Of a stretch of DNA of 64,000 nt, positions 35,151 to 43,411 are shown one piece after another; position 1 is the stretch's first letter, and every line of letters begins with the position of its first letter. The notes beneath the pieces were generated by a model. It ran no database searches. It was not told the origin of the DNA and saw only the letters and a list, made by a program, of their open reading frames with translations. Origin of the DNA: CAZGUH01 sp964529005 (GTDB lineage: Bacteria > Actinomycetota > Acidimicrobiia > Acidimicrobiales > Ilumatobacteraceae); the NCBI GenBank assembly GCA_964529005.1, contig CAZGUH010000002.1, positions 112,222-176,221 of the forward strand, given 5' to 3'. The position numbers and the translations under genes were made by a program.

Positions 35151-36008
35151 TCAGCCGAGCCCGCGGCTGTCCTGCTTCAGGGCAGTGTCGATGCTCAGCG
35201 CGCTCGCCACGACCAGGCTGTTGAGCGGCTGCGGCAGGACGGTGTGGAACTGCACGACGTAGTTGTCGGCCGTGGTGAACAGCGTCTTGGCGATGCCTTC
35301 GAACGTCTTGGTGATGCGCGCCACCTCGGCGCCCGAAGCGTCCTCGATGCGGAAGTTCCAGGCCCGCCAGTTCTCGGCCTTGATCGACCCGACCGTGGAG
35401 CCGCCCACGACCAGACCGAAGTGGATCTTGCCGATCATGTTCTCCTGCACGATCCTGCCGAGTTCGTTGTCGTTGCCGTCGCTGACGATGACCGTCGACT
35501 TGAACACCTTGCGCGGGCGGGTGATGTTGAGCACCGTCTGCCCATTGCGGTCGGTGACCGCCAGCTTGTGGGTCATGAACTGGTCCACGCTGCTGATCAG
35601 CCGCAACGCCTTCTTCGCCGCCGACTGCCCCACCTGGTTCACGGCCGCGAGCTGCGTGCCGTGCTGGTCGAAGACGCCGTACTGATTGTTGAGCTCGATG
35701 ATCTTTGCTTTCTGGTTCACCACCAGGATCGGCTCGGTGAAGATGCTGCCGCCGCCTTGGAACGCCGTGGCTTGGACGTTGGCGCTGCGGTGCTTGCGGT
35801 CGCCGCTGACCTGCTCGCGGATCTTGGCTGCGTTGCCCTCGGATCCGACCGTCAACGCCGAATCGACCTTGTCGAGACGTGTCTGAACGGGGTCGGTGCT
35901 CGTCGCGCCGTTCGTGCTGACGTGGTCGGTCCACGCCGTGCCGTCCCAGTACCGCAACTGGTGGCGGCCAGTCGGATCGGGATACCAGTTCGCGGGGGTC
36001 GTGCTCAT
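35151..36008 (-). CDS. Phospholipid scramblase/LURP-one-related protein with N-terminal DUF2510
   Basis: A 285-aa protein. Residues 7-30 (NWYPDPTGRHQLRYWDGTAW) form a DUF2510 module, common in actinobacterial membrane-associated proteins. Residues 80-275 form a tubby-like barrel of the scramblase/LURP-one group (LVVNQKAKIIELNNQYGVFD, GGSTVGSIKAENWRAWNF, ADNYVVQF). Lipid binding at the membrane is a reasonable inference. The ATG follows TACTGT (minus strand, 36017-36022) by 8 nt. Confidence 0.82.
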   Translation of the reverse strand: MSTTPANWYPDPTGRHQLRYWDGTAWTDHVSTNGATSTDPVQTRLDKVDSALTVGSEGNAAKIREQVSGDRKHRSANVQATAFQGGGSIFTEPILVVNQKAKIIELNNQYGVFDQHGTQLAAVNQVGQSAAKKALRLISSVDQFMTHKLAVTDRNGQTVLNITRPRKVFKSTVIVSDGNDNELGRIVQENMIGKIHFGLVVGGSTVGSIKAENWRAWNFRIEDASGAEVARITKTFEGIAKTLFTTADNYVVQFHTVLPQPLNSLVVASALSIDTALKQDSRGLG

Positions 36009-36060
36009 GGAGACCCACAGTAGGGCCGCAGCGCCCGCGACCGCCGACGCCTCGCGCCGG

Positions 36061-36570
36061 TCAGCGCAGGGTGTGCGCCATGAGGATCAGCTCACGGGCG
36101 AAGGGGTCGAGCTGCCGGCCGGCGATCCGCTCGGTGATCGTGATCGCCTGCGAACCGTCCTCGACGAGCCCGCTCCAGCGGATGTAGCCGCCCATGATCC
36201 CGGCGATGCGATCGCCGACCTCCTCGCCGTGCACGACGACCTTCATCCCCTCGGCGAGCATCGAGTGCAGCTCCGAATAGAACACCTTCAGCCAGGCGGC
36301 GAGGTCGTCCGCCGCGTTGAACGGGCGGTGGCGGTACGGCAAGCCGAGCTCGTCGTAGTTGTGCAGGTTGTGCGGCGCGGGGATGATCGAGATGACGCAG
36401 CTGAAGCCGTTCTCGCGCAACCAGATGATCTCTTCCTGCCGGCGCACCCGCCGGTGGTTGTCGCCGTAGCCGCCCGGACGCTCGCAGACCGCCAGCTTGT
36501 CCTTCAGGATCCAGGTGAAGTTGCGCGGGGTGATGCCGAGCGCCCACTTGCCCCGCAACCGCGGCGGCAT
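36061..36570 (-). CDS. Dual-specificity phosphatase-like protein lacking the catalytic Cys
   Basis: A 169-aa protein whose layout follows dual-specificity phosphatases: FTWILKDKLAVCERPGG, ISIIPAPHNLHNYDELGLPYRHRPF and the P-loop region VVVHGEEVGDRIAGIMGGYI. The HCx5R signature is kept as H114 and R121, but the nucleophile Cys is Gly115. It is therefore probably a catalytically inactive pseudophosphatase that may bind phospho-ligands or proteins. A GGGAGGG ribosome site lies about 8 nt before the ATG at 36570. Confidence 0.7.
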   Translation of the reverse strand: MPPRLRGKWALGITPRNFTWILKDKLAVCERPGGYGDNHRRVRRQEEIIWLRENGFSCVISIIPAPHNLHNYDELGLPYRHRPFNAADDLAAWLKVFYSELHSMLAEGMKVVVHGEEVGDRIAGIMGGYIRWSGLVEDGSQAITITERIAGRQLDPFARELILMAHTLR

Positions 36571-36632
36571 CAGGCAACCCTCCCGGTGCGGGCTCGCGCG
36601 GCGAGTCGTGACGCAGACATCGGCGCATCACG

Positions 36633-37562
36633 CTACACGACGTTGTCGGCATTCTCCCTGCTCGGGCCGGTGACCGAGAGGCGCTGAGCCCGTCTCCGCA
36701 CGGTCCGGCCGCCCTCGATCTCGCATGCCACCGCCTCCCCCCGGGCCACCGCGAGCACCCGCTCGACGGCGGCCGACGACGGGGGATGCTCCCCCGTGAG
36801 CCATGCCCGCACGGCGCGCCGTGCCAGCGGCCGCGGCGCCGCGTTCAGCGCCGTGGCGTCCGTCGGGTCGATCACTGCCGCCATGGCATCCAGCACCGCC
36901 ACGTCGTCGCGAGCGAGTTGCGCCAGACGCGCGAGCAGGGGGACCGGGTCGCGCGCGGCGACGTCGGCCAGCAACGGCAGGACCTCGTGACGCACCCGGT
37001 TGCGCCGGTGGACCGGGTCGGCGTTCGAGGGGTCGCTCACCGGCGACCACCCCAGCCGCGCGCACACGGCCGCTGTCTCGGCCCGGCGCAGCGCGAGCAG
37101 CGGCCGGCGGGCCGGATCGATGGCGGCAATCCCGTCCAGCCCGCTGCCGCGCAGCAGGTTGAGCAGCACCGTCTCGGCCTGGTCGTCGGCGGTGTGACCG
37201 GTGAGGACGCCGTCGGGCAGCACCGCGTAGCGAGCAGCGCGGGCGCGCGCTTCGAGGTTGGGCCCCAGAGTCACCTGCACCGTGAACCCGGCGAACGCCG
37301 CCCCCAGCTGGTCGGCCGCGGCACGGACCACCGCCGCCTCCTGCGCCGAGCCGGGCCGCAGGCCGTGGTCGACGTGCGCCGCGGTGACCTCGCAGCCCGC
37401 GGCCACCGCGAGCGCCAGCAGCGCGAGCGAATCGGCTCCGCCCGACACCGCGCAGGTGACCTTCGTGCCCGCGGCCGGAAACGTGCAGCGCGCGAGCAGA
37501 CCAGCCGTCCAGCCGTCGCGCTCGGCTCCGAACCGATCAGACGCTGAACGCGAGAGAGCCAT
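36633..37562 (-). CDS. tilS: tRNA(Ile)-lysidine synthase
   Basis: Modifies C34 of tRNA-Ile(CAU) with lysine, using ATP. It is 309 aa. The PP-loop is SGGADS (residues 40-45), followed by AAHVDHGLRPGSAQEAAVV, LTGHTADDQAETVLLNLLRGSG and VSDPSNADPVHRRNRVRHEVLP. It lacks the large C-terminal domains of the E. coli protein, as is common in actinobacteria. The ATG at 37562 lies within the last codons of the upstream protease gene (26-bp overlap), indicating an operon. The usual downstream hpt/ftsH are absent. Confidence 0.93.
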   Translation of the reverse strand: MALSRSASDRFGAERDGWTAGLLARCTFPAAGTKVTCAVSGGADSLALLALAVAAGCEVTAAHVDHGLRPGSAQEAAVVRAAADQLGAAFAGFTVQVTLGPNLEARARAARYAVLPDGVLTGHTADDQAETVLLNLLRGSGLDGIAAIDPARRPLLALRRAETAAVCARLGWSPVSDPSNADPVHRRNRVRHEVLPLLADVAARDPVPLLARLAQLARDDVAVLDAMAAVIDPTDATALNAAPRPLARRAVRAWLTGEHPPSSAAVERVLAVARGEAVACEIEGGRTVRRRAQRLSVTGPSRENADNVV

Positions 37563-38661
37563 GCAGGCGCTCCAGCCACCGCTGCGGAACACGCACCTCG
37601 TCGAGCGTCGGAAGGTTCTGGGGGTCACGCCAGCACACGTCGACGGCGCGCGGCCCCGCCGCCGCCTCGATCGCGGCGATGAACCGCTCGCCGGCGAGGT
37701 ACTGGTTGAACTTCGCTTCCAGACCGCTCAGCTTCAGCACCAGGCGAGCGAGGGGATTCGCCCGCTCCCGCCGGGCACGCAGCACGCCGCTGAACCGCGC
37801 GGCGCTCGGGGCCAGGTCGGCGACGGCGCGGTCCATCGTCACGTCGCCGTGCCCTTCGAGCAGCGACATCATCCCCCCGATGCGCGCCAGCGCCTCGCGC
37901 TGCTCCGGGGTCGCCACGACCGCGACCAGGCCTCCGTCGGCCATCCGGCGGCGCAGCTCAGCACGGTCACGCATCGCGTCGCGCAGCGCACGCCCGAGAG
38001 CGGCAGGGTCGGGATCGGCGAGCGTCAAGCTCTGCTGGACCAGATCGAGGAAGTGGCCGCGCATCCACGGCACGCCGGTGAACTGCGCCCGGTGGGTCAG
38101 CTCGTGGGTCGTCACCCACAGCCGGAACTCCTCGGGAGCGAAGCCGAAACGGCGCTCGAGACCCACGATGTTCGGCCCGACGAGGTAGACGGCGTCGGGC
38201 GCAGCGGCCGCTCCGTCGCTGTCGGACTCCCCGAGCAACATGTCGTACTGGCCGAGCACCCGCGTGCTCATCCAGCCCAGCAGGGCGCCGAGCTCGACGG
38301 CCGTGATCCGGCGGGTCGCGGCCGTGGCGGCCTTGCGCGTGCCCTTGGCGCGCTCGGCCCACTTCTGGAACAGCGGCGCGAGAAGGCGCTGGAAGGAGGC
38401 GATGTTGGCGTCGATCCATTCGTCGCGGTCGATGACCTGGATCGTCGCCGGGCCGGATGCGGAGCGCAGGCCCGTCATGGCGCCGATGCGCTCCTCGGCC
38501 ACCAGCGCCATCGGCGCGATCTGCACGGGATCGATGGTGTCGGCGGGCGACGACTTGCGCCGGGCGACCCGGCGCGCGACCTGCCGGGCGAGGCCCCAAT
38601 CGACCGGGGAGCTCTGCGGCGCCGAGGCGCCCGGCTGGTGCCCCGGCCGGTCTGTGGTCAC
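37537..38661 (-). CDS. Zinc-dependent metalloprotease (DUF2342/F420-associated family)
   Basis: A 374-aa protein of the actinobacterial DUF2342 family, often annotated as coenzyme F420 biosynthesis-associated. The zinc motif HELTH is at residues 186-190 in LWVTTHELTHRAQFTGVPWMR. Family blocks are ALLGWMSTRVLGQYDMLLG, MMSLLEGHGDVTMDRA and GLEAKFNQYLAGERFI. It typically lies beside tilS in actinobacteria, as here. The GTG at 38661 overlaps the stop of the 47-aa membrane gene by 4 bp (GTGA), which fixes the start. Confidence 0.9.
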   Translation of the reverse strand: MTTDRPGHQPGASAPQSSPVDWGLARQVARRVARRKSSPADTIDPVQIAPMALVAEERIGAMTGLRSASGPATIQVIDRDEWIDANIASFQRLLAPLFQKWAERAKGTRKAATAATRRITAVELGALLGWMSTRVLGQYDMLLGESDSDGAAAAPDAVYLVGPNIVGLERRFGFAPEEFRLWVTTHELTHRAQFTGVPWMRGHFLDLVQQSLTLADPDPAALGRALRDAMRDRAELRRRMADGGLVAVVATPEQREALARIGGMMSLLEGHGDVTMDRAVADLAPSAARFSGVLRARRERANPLARLVLKLSGLEAKFNQYLAGERFIAAIEAAAGPRAVDVCWRDPQNLPTLDEVRVPQRWLERLHGSLAFSV

Positions 38662-38801
38662 TGCTCGCGCTGGCGCTTGCCGGGGTACTGCTGCGACGTG
38701 ACGTTCTTCAGGTAACCGGCAACCAGGCTGACCACCGCGCCGACGGCGGCGGCGAACATGAGGACGCCGATCCACCAGTGCCAGATGTTCGCAGCGAGCA
38801 T
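38658..38801 (-). CDS. 47-aa membrane protein upstream of the protease
   Basis: A short frame, MLAANIWHWWIGVLMFAAAV continuing GAVVSLVAGYLKNV and ending KRQREQ. It has one hydrophobic helix and a basic tail, so it is a single-span protein with the C terminus inside. The ATG at 38801 follows TACGCT (minus strand, 38808-38813) by 6 nt. The stop overlaps the GTG of the DUF2342 protease. The coupling suggests it heads the protease-tilS operon. Confidence 0.75.
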   Translation of the reverse strand: MLAANIWHWWIGVLMFAAAVGAVVSLVAGYLKNVTSQQYPGKRQREQ

Positions 38802-38843
38802 GAGGTCAGCGTAGCCCCGGCGATCGCGAGAGCCCCAGCCGGA

Positions 38844-39095
38844 TCATCCGACGACGCCGTCGCCGTCGAGGTCGGCGCCGAAGCACTGCTCGATGCGGCT
38901 GAGCAGGCCCGGAGGCAGTTCGTCGCTCTGGCACTTGGCGGCGATGATCGACTTCAGCTCGGCTTGGAAGTCGAACGCATGCAGGCAGTCGAGGCAGCCG
39001 TCGATGTGAGCTCGGATCGCCTTCTGGGCGTTGCCGGTCAACTCGTGATCGAGGAAGCGCTCCAGCTCCCGAAGGGTCTCTTCGCAATCACCCAT
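38844..39095 (-). CDS. RsrA/RshA-type zinc anti-sigma factor
   Basis: An 83-aa anti-sigma factor with the zinc-binding HxxxCxxC motif H30-C34-C37 (AHIDGCLDC) and an additional Cys4, as in RsrA. In Streptomyces RsrA, disulfide formation releases SigR under thiol stress. The ATG at 39095 overlaps the end of the sigma gene by 8 bp, the usual coupled arrangement. Together with mshA and the mycothiol dehydrogenase it completes a mycothiol redox circuit. Confidence 0.9.
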   Translation of the reverse strand: MGDCEETLRELERFLDHELTGNAQKAIRAHIDGCLDCLHAFDFQAELKSIIAAKCQSDELPPGLLSRIEQCFGADLDGDGVVG

Positions 39096-39693
39096 GTTTG
39101 ACGGCCTCCGGCTCGACGCCTGCCTCCGTGTTCGTGTCGCGCTCGGGAAGCAGCCCATGCGCAGCGGCGTACTCGAACAACCGCTTCTGCATGGCCTTTC
39201 TTCCGCGATGCAGCCGAGACATGACGGTACCGACTGGAACGTCCATCATCTCCGCGATCTCCTTGTAGGAGAACCCTTCCACGTCGGCGAGCAGCACCGG
39301 GATGCGGAAGTTCTCCGGCAGCGCCTCGAGCGCCGCTTTCACCTCGTCGTCGGTGAACACGTCCATCAGCTGGTCTTCCGCGCTGCGGCTGGCTTCGATC
39401 GCGGCGATCCGCTTGTAGAGGTAGAGGTCCTCGACGTCGTCGACGTCGGTCTCGATCGGGCGGCGCTGCTTGGCCCGGTAGCTGTTGATGAAGCTGTTGG
39501 TGAGGATGCGGAACAGCCAGGCGCGCAGGTTCGACCCTTCCTCGAACGTGTGGAAGCTGCGATATCCGCGCAGGAAGGTCTCTTGCACCAGGTCTTCGGC
39601 ATCGGCCCGGTTGCGCGTCATGCGCAGCGCGGCGGAGTAGAGCTGCGGGGCGTACTGCATCGCCTGCTCTGCGAAGCGCGCCCGATCGGCCAT
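39088..39693 (-). CDS. ECF sigma factor, SigR/SigH type
   Basis: A 201-aa ECF sigma factor. Region 2 is at residues 12-80 (LYSAALRMTRNRADAEDLVQ, RAWLFRILTNSFINSYR). Region 4 is at 125-185 (ALEALPENFRIPVLLADVEG, YKEIAEMMDVPVGTVMSRLHRGRK). It has an extended C-terminal tail and is paired with an RsrA-type anti-sigma gene, which makes SigR/SigH function (thiol-oxidative and heat stress) likely. The ATG follows TAGGGT (minus strand, 39701-39706) by 7 nt. No SigR-type promoter (GGAAT/GTT) was seen upstream. Confidence 0.92.
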   Translation of the reverse strand: MADRARFAEQAMQYAPQLYSAALRMTRNRADAEDLVQETFLRGYRSFHTFEEGSNLRAWLFRILTNSFINSYRAKQRRPIETDVDDVEDLYLYKRIAAIEASRSAEDQLMDVFTDDEVKAALEALPENFRIPVLLADVEGFSYKEIAEMMDVPVGTVMSRLHRGRKAMQKRLFEYAAAHGLLPERDTNTEAGVEPEAVKHG

Positions 39694-39731
39694 GCGGGCG
39701 ACCCTACCGCGAGGTCGCGCGGGCGCCTCCG

Positions 39732-40487
39732 TCAGCCCGCAGCGGCAGAGCCCGACGTCGCCTGCGTCGCCGCGGGGTAGAAGCGGCGGATCATCTCGAC
39801 CGTCTCGGCGAACGACAGCTGCCCGGGGACGGGCTCACCCTGGCCGAACGCGTACGTCAAGCGCGAGCCGAGGAGCGGGAAGAAGACCCGCGAGAGCGTG
39901 CCGTACTCCGACATCGCGATGACGATGACGCCATCATCGGCGTGGCGCAGGGTGAAGGCCGCCAGGGTGCGGGTGTCGTCCATCGAGTCGGCCCACGCAG
40001 CGATCTTCACGTGGTCGGCGCCGAGCGCACGCGCCCGCGCCACGATCTCGTCGAGCTCGTCCGCCTTCGGTGTGGCCGTGAAGTCGTGGTGCGACACGAT
40101 GACGAACGTGCCGGCCCGCTTGGCGGCGGCGGCGACCTCGGGCGCGATCTCCGACGAATCGAGCTCGATGTCGACCGCGTCGACTTCGGGGATCACCGCG
40201 AGGAACAGCGCGAGACGCTCCGATTCCGTGGCCGTCCACGCTCCCCCCTCGGCGGCGGACCGGATGGTGCCGATCGTGGGGAACAACGCGCGGAAGCTGC
40301 GGGCGTGCTCGACGACGTGACCGGAGTCGTGGGAGCCGAAGCGATCGATGCGCAGTTCGGCGACGTCGAGGCCGTCGCCGAGCGAGCGTGCGTGCTCGAT
40401 CTCGGCGGACGCATCGGTGAAGGTGACCGCGATCGCCGGCGTTGGCCGGGCCAGCACCGACGAGAAGCGCAGAGCCGGCGTTGCCAC
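39732..40487 (-). CDS. aroD: Type I 3-dehydroquinate dehydratase
   Basis: Dehydrates 3-dehydroquinate in the shikimate pathway through a Schiff base. It is 251 aa. Active-site residues are E44 and R46 (DVAELRIDRF), the His pair at 133-134 (VSHHDF), Schiff-base lysine K161 (DHVKIA) and R200 (MSEYGTLSR). The GTG at 40487 has TAGCAT (minus strand, 40495-40500) 7 nt upstream, which decides the start over a longer open frame. Many actinobacteria use the unrelated type II enzyme, so this one is somewhat notable. Confidence 0.9.
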   Translation of the reverse strand: MATPALRFSSVLARPTPAIAVTFTDASAEIEHARSLGDGLDVAELRIDRFGSHDSGHVVEHARSFRALFPTIGTIRSAAEGGAWTATESERLALFLAVIPEVDAVDIELDSSEIAPEVAAAAKRAGTFVIVSHHDFTATPKADELDEIVARARALGADHVKIAAWADSMDDTRTLAAFTLRHADDGVIVIAMSEYGTLSRVFFPLLGSRLTYAFGQGEPVPGQLSFAETVEMIRRFYPAATQATSGSAAAG

Positions 40488-40687
40488 GAGGGCGATGCTA
40501 CCCAGCGCCTCGTCGCCAGCGCCTGGACGGACCACCGGCCACCGGTGCGCGCGCCAAACGTGGCCATCTTGCTGCCAGGTTGACGGTCCAGCGTGTGAGT
40601 AGGTCGTTCGACCTATTGGTTCGCAAGCTGTTCCGCCGGTCTCCTCACCGGGCACTCATCTCGGGCGGACAAGGAGACGAGCCAGCG
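40488..40687. promoter_or_regulatory. Divergent regulatory region between aroD and the Tad pilus operon
   Basis: 200 bp without a gene. It contains the aroD -10 (40495-40500), an inverted repeat CACCGG-CCA-CCGGTG (40533-40547), a TTGACG that could be a -35 (40580-40585), the palindrome at 40600-40615 and an AAGGAGA ribosome site before the GTG at 40688. I could not place a convincing -10 for the pilus operon. Confidence 0.5.
40600..40615. promoter_or_regulatory. Palindrome TAGGTCGTTCGACCTA upstream of the Tad operon
   Basis: Seven-bp arms TAGGTCG and CGACCTA around TT, 73 bp before the first pilus gene. It aligns base for base with TAGGTCATTTGACCTC at 22800-22815, differing only at the inner arm pair and the last base. 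The shared form AGGTC-R-TT-Y-GACCT suggests one DNA-binding protein acting at both sites. Confidence 0.6.
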
Positions 40688-41392
40688 GTGAACGAGCGGC
40701 GGGCAGCAGGGCAGGCGCGGGTCGAACGGTCGCGTGCCGAACGAACCGACCCTGCGGTGATCGGTGGGCGTCGGCCGCGGGTGACGCGCCGCCCGGCACC
40801 GGGGCCGAGCACCACCACCCGCGTCCGTGTTCCCGAGCTGATGCTCGGCGTCCTGCTGGTCGCGGGTGGCGCGCTCGCCGCGGTGCTGTGGCACACACGC
40901 TCCACGGCGACGACGCCGGTCGTCGTCGCCGCTCGGCCGATCGCCCGCGGCAGCGCGATCTCCGCCGACGACCTCGCGGTCGGGCACGCGGCGGGCGAGG
41001 GGGTCGTGCTGATGGGCGGCGAGCGAGCCGGCGACCTCGTCGGTCGCGTGGCGGTGATCGACGTCGGCGCCGGTGAGCCCCTGACCGCGGCAGCGGTGGC
41101 GGACGTCGCGCCGCTCGGCGTGGACGAGGCATTGAGCGCGGTCGCGATCGAGCCGGGCTGGGCCCCAGCCGACCTGGCGCCCGGCGATCCCGTTCGGGTC
41201 GTCACGGTGCGCCCGGTCAGCGCGACGGTCGACGAGACCGCAACCCTCTTCCCGGCGCCGGTCACAGTGTGGGACGTCACCTCCCCTTCCGACGGAACGA
41301 CCACCACGGTCGTCACGTTGCGCGGACCACTCGAGCTCGCGACCGAGCTGGCGCTGGCCTCGTCCGTGCAGATCGCACGCGTGGGAGGCTGA
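40688..41392 (+). CDS. SAF-domain pilus assembly protein (CpaB/RcpC-like)
   Basis: A 234-aa protein with a basic N terminus, one membrane helix (about 50-70: LMLGVLLVAGGALAAVLW) and a SAF domain (76-140: PVVVAARPIARGSAISADDL), as in CpaB/RcpC of Flp pili. CpaB acts in the periplasm with the secretin; actinobacteria lack an outer membrane, so its role here is less clear. The GTG start has AAGGAGA about 10 nt upstream. It is the first gene of the pilus operon and is followed 1 bp later by the TadZ-like gene. Confidence 0.82.
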   Translation: MNERRAAGQARVERSRAERTDPAVIGGRRPRVTRRPAPGPSTTTRVRVPELMLGVLLVAGGALAAVLWHTRSTATTPVVVAARPIARGSAISADDLAVGHAAGEGVVLMGGERAGDLVGRVAVIDVGAGEPLTAAAVADVAPLGVDEALSAVAIEPGWAPADLAPGDPVRVVTVRPVSATVDETATLFPAPVTVWDVTSPSDGTTTTVVTLRGPLELATELALASSVQIARVGG

Positions 41393-41393
41393 C

Positions 41394-42101
41394 GTGGCCG
41401 TGATCGCGATCACCAGCGTCCGCGGCGCGCCCGGCGTCACGACCCTCGCCGTCGAGCTCGTGCGCCGCTGGCCGGGTGCGCCGCCGACTATGATCGAGGC
41501 CGATCCCGACGGCGGATGCCTGGCCGCCCGTGAGGGCTTGCGCACCTCACCGGGCCTCGCCGAACTCGCGGCGGCCGCACGCACGGCCTTCTCGGTCGAG
41601 GCCCTCGACGAGGTCGCCCAGCCGTTGCCGCCGCGCGGCACGTGCGTCGTCGCCCCCGCGTCGCCCGACCACGTCGAACTGGCGCTGCGCGCCGGCGCCG
41701 CGACCGTGGCCGCCGCTCTCGCCGGCGCGCACGCGCGCACCACGATCGTCGACGCCGGCCGCCTGCGCCCCGCCTCGCCGTCGTTCCCGTTCGTCACCGC
41801 CGCCGACGTCGTGCTGGTCATGGTGTCGCCAGCACTCGACGCGCTCGCCGGGCTCCGTCACCGCGCGCCGCTGCTCGCAGAGCTGCCCGTCGGCGTGGTG
41901 CTGTCGTCGACCAGTCCGTACGACCCCACGGAGATCGCGCAGGAGACGGGGTTCGACGTCATCGCCACGCTGCCGCGGTCGCACGATCGCCGGACCCGCC
42001 GCCAGCTGGCCGACGCGCTCGACGCCTTGGCGCGCAACCTCGACGCCGTCGTAGGCGGCGGCGACGATGGCGCGCCGCCCGTCACGAAGGCCGCGCGATG
42101 A
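41394..42101 (+). CDS. TadZ/CpaE-like ParA-family protein with degenerate P-loop
   Basis: A 235-aa SIMIBI-class protein: MAVIAITSVRGAPGVTTLAV, then IEADPDGGCLAAREG and TIVDAGRLRP. The deviant Walker A of ParA/MinD (KGGxGKT) is reduced to RGAPGVT, so the catalytic lysines are absent. TadZ-type proteins position pilus machinery at the pole and several have lost ATPase residues. The position between the SAF protein and TadA supports the call. The stop overlaps the tadA ATG (ATGA). Confidence 0.82.
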   Translation: MAVIAITSVRGAPGVTTLAVELVRRWPGAPPTMIEADPDGGCLAAREGLRTSPGLAELAAAARTAFSVEALDEVAQPLPPRGTCVVAPASPDHVELALRAGAATVAAALAGAHARTTIVDAGRLRPASPSFPFVTAADVVLVMVSPALDALAGLRHRAPLLAELPVGVVLSSTSPYDPTEIAQETGFDVIATLPRSHDRRTRRQLADALDALARNLDAVVGGGDDGAPPVTKAAR

Positions 42102-43411
42102 CGGTCGACCAGCAGATCGTGCGCCGTATCGCCGCACGCGTCGGCGAGGCGCTGGCCGACGAACGGGTTCGCCGCGACACCGAGGGACGGCTGGCCCTGC
42201 GCCACGACGACGAGTGGCAGCTGGCCCGCAGCATCGTCGCCCGCGAGCTGGACGGGCTCGCCGCGGAGTGGCTGGGCAGCGGTCGCGCGCTGATGGCCCC
42301 CGACGACGAAGCCGCGCTTGCCGACGCGGTGCTCGCACGGGTACTGGGGATGGGCAGGATCCAACCGCTGCTCGACGACCCCGACGTCGGCGACATCCAC
42401 ATCCGGGGGTGCGAGCCCGTGTGGGTGCGCTACGCCGACGGCACCCGCGCCGAGGTGCCGCCGGTCGTCGACACCGACGACGAGCTCGTCGATCTGCTGC
42501 GTCTCGTCGGGGCGCGCATGGGCCGCACCGAGCGGCGCTTCGACGCCGCCAACCCGGAGCTCAACGTGCAGCTCGCCGACGGTTCCCGGCTGTTCGCCAC
42601 GATGGAGGTGTCGGCGCGGCCGAGCGCCGTCATCCGCAAGCACCGGTTCCAGCTGTCCTCGCTCGGCGAACTGCGCGATCGCGGCCTGCTCGACGCGGCG
42701 CTCCACGCGTTCCTGGCCGCCGCGGTGCGGGCACGGCGCAACCTGATCGTCGTCGGAGGGACGGGAACCGGCAAGACGACGTTGCTGCGCGCGCTGCTCA
42801 ACGAGGCGCCGAGGAACGAGCGCATCGTCACCATCGAAGATGCGTACGAGCTGGCGATCGACCGCTTCGCAGACCTGCACCCCGACCACGACATGTTGCA
42901 GTCCCGGCCGGCGAACATCGAGGGGCGGGGCGAGATCTCTCTCGCCGACCTCACGCGCATGGCGCTGCGCATGGATCCCGACCGCGTCGTGGTCGGTGAG
43001 GTGCGCGGCGCGGAGGCATTCCCGATGTTGATGGCGATGAGCCAGGGCAACAACGGGTCGATGTGCACCATGCACGCCGACTCGAGCCGCACGGTGTTCC
43101 CGAAGCTCGCGGCGTACGTCTCGATGGCCGACACCGGGCTGCCGGTGGAGACGGTCAACCTGCTCATCGCCACCGCGGTGCACTTCGTGGTGCACATCGA
43201 ACCGGTGGATGGCGTGCGACGGGTGACGAGCGTGCGCGAGGTGGTCGACGCCGATGGTGCTCGCATCGTGTCGAACGAGGTCTTCCGGCCGGACGCGTCC
43301 GGCCGCGCCGTCCCCGGCTACCCGATGCGCGACACGACGCTGACTGCGCTCGAACGATGCGGCTTCGAGAGCGACCTGCTCGACAAGCCCGACGGCTGGT
43401 GGACGTCGTGA
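42098..43411 (+). CDS. tadA: Tad pilus secretion ATPase TadA/CpaF
   Basis: A 437-aa type II/IV secretion ATPase. Walker A is GGTGTGKT (residues 220-227), the Asp box is TIEDAYELAI, and Walker B is DRVVVGEVRG with Glu301. The His box region is NNGSMCTMHADSS. It powers Flp pilus assembly from the cytoplasmic face. The ATG overlaps the TadZ-like gene, and the stop overlaps tadB (GTGA). Confidence 0.94.
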   Translation: MTVDQQIVRRIAARVGEALADERVRRDTEGRLALRHDDEWQLARSIVARELDGLAAEWLGSGRALMAPDDEAALADAVLARVLGMGRIQPLLDDPDVGDIHIRGCEPVWVRYADGTRAEVPPVVDTDDELVDLLRLVGARMGRTERRFDAANPELNVQLADGSRLFATMEVSARPSAVIRKHRFQLSSLGELRDRGLLDAALHAFLAAAVRARRNLIVVGGTGTGKTTLLRALLNEAPRNERIVTIEDAYELAIDRFADLHPDHDMLQSRPANIEGRGEISLADLTRMALRMDPDRVVVGEVRGAEAFPMLMAMSQGNNGSMCTMHADSSRTVFPKLAAYVSMADTGLPVETVNLLIATAVHFVVHIEPVDGVRRVTSVREVVDADGARIVSNEVFRPDASGRAVPGYPMRDTTLTALERCGFESDLLDKPDGWWTS

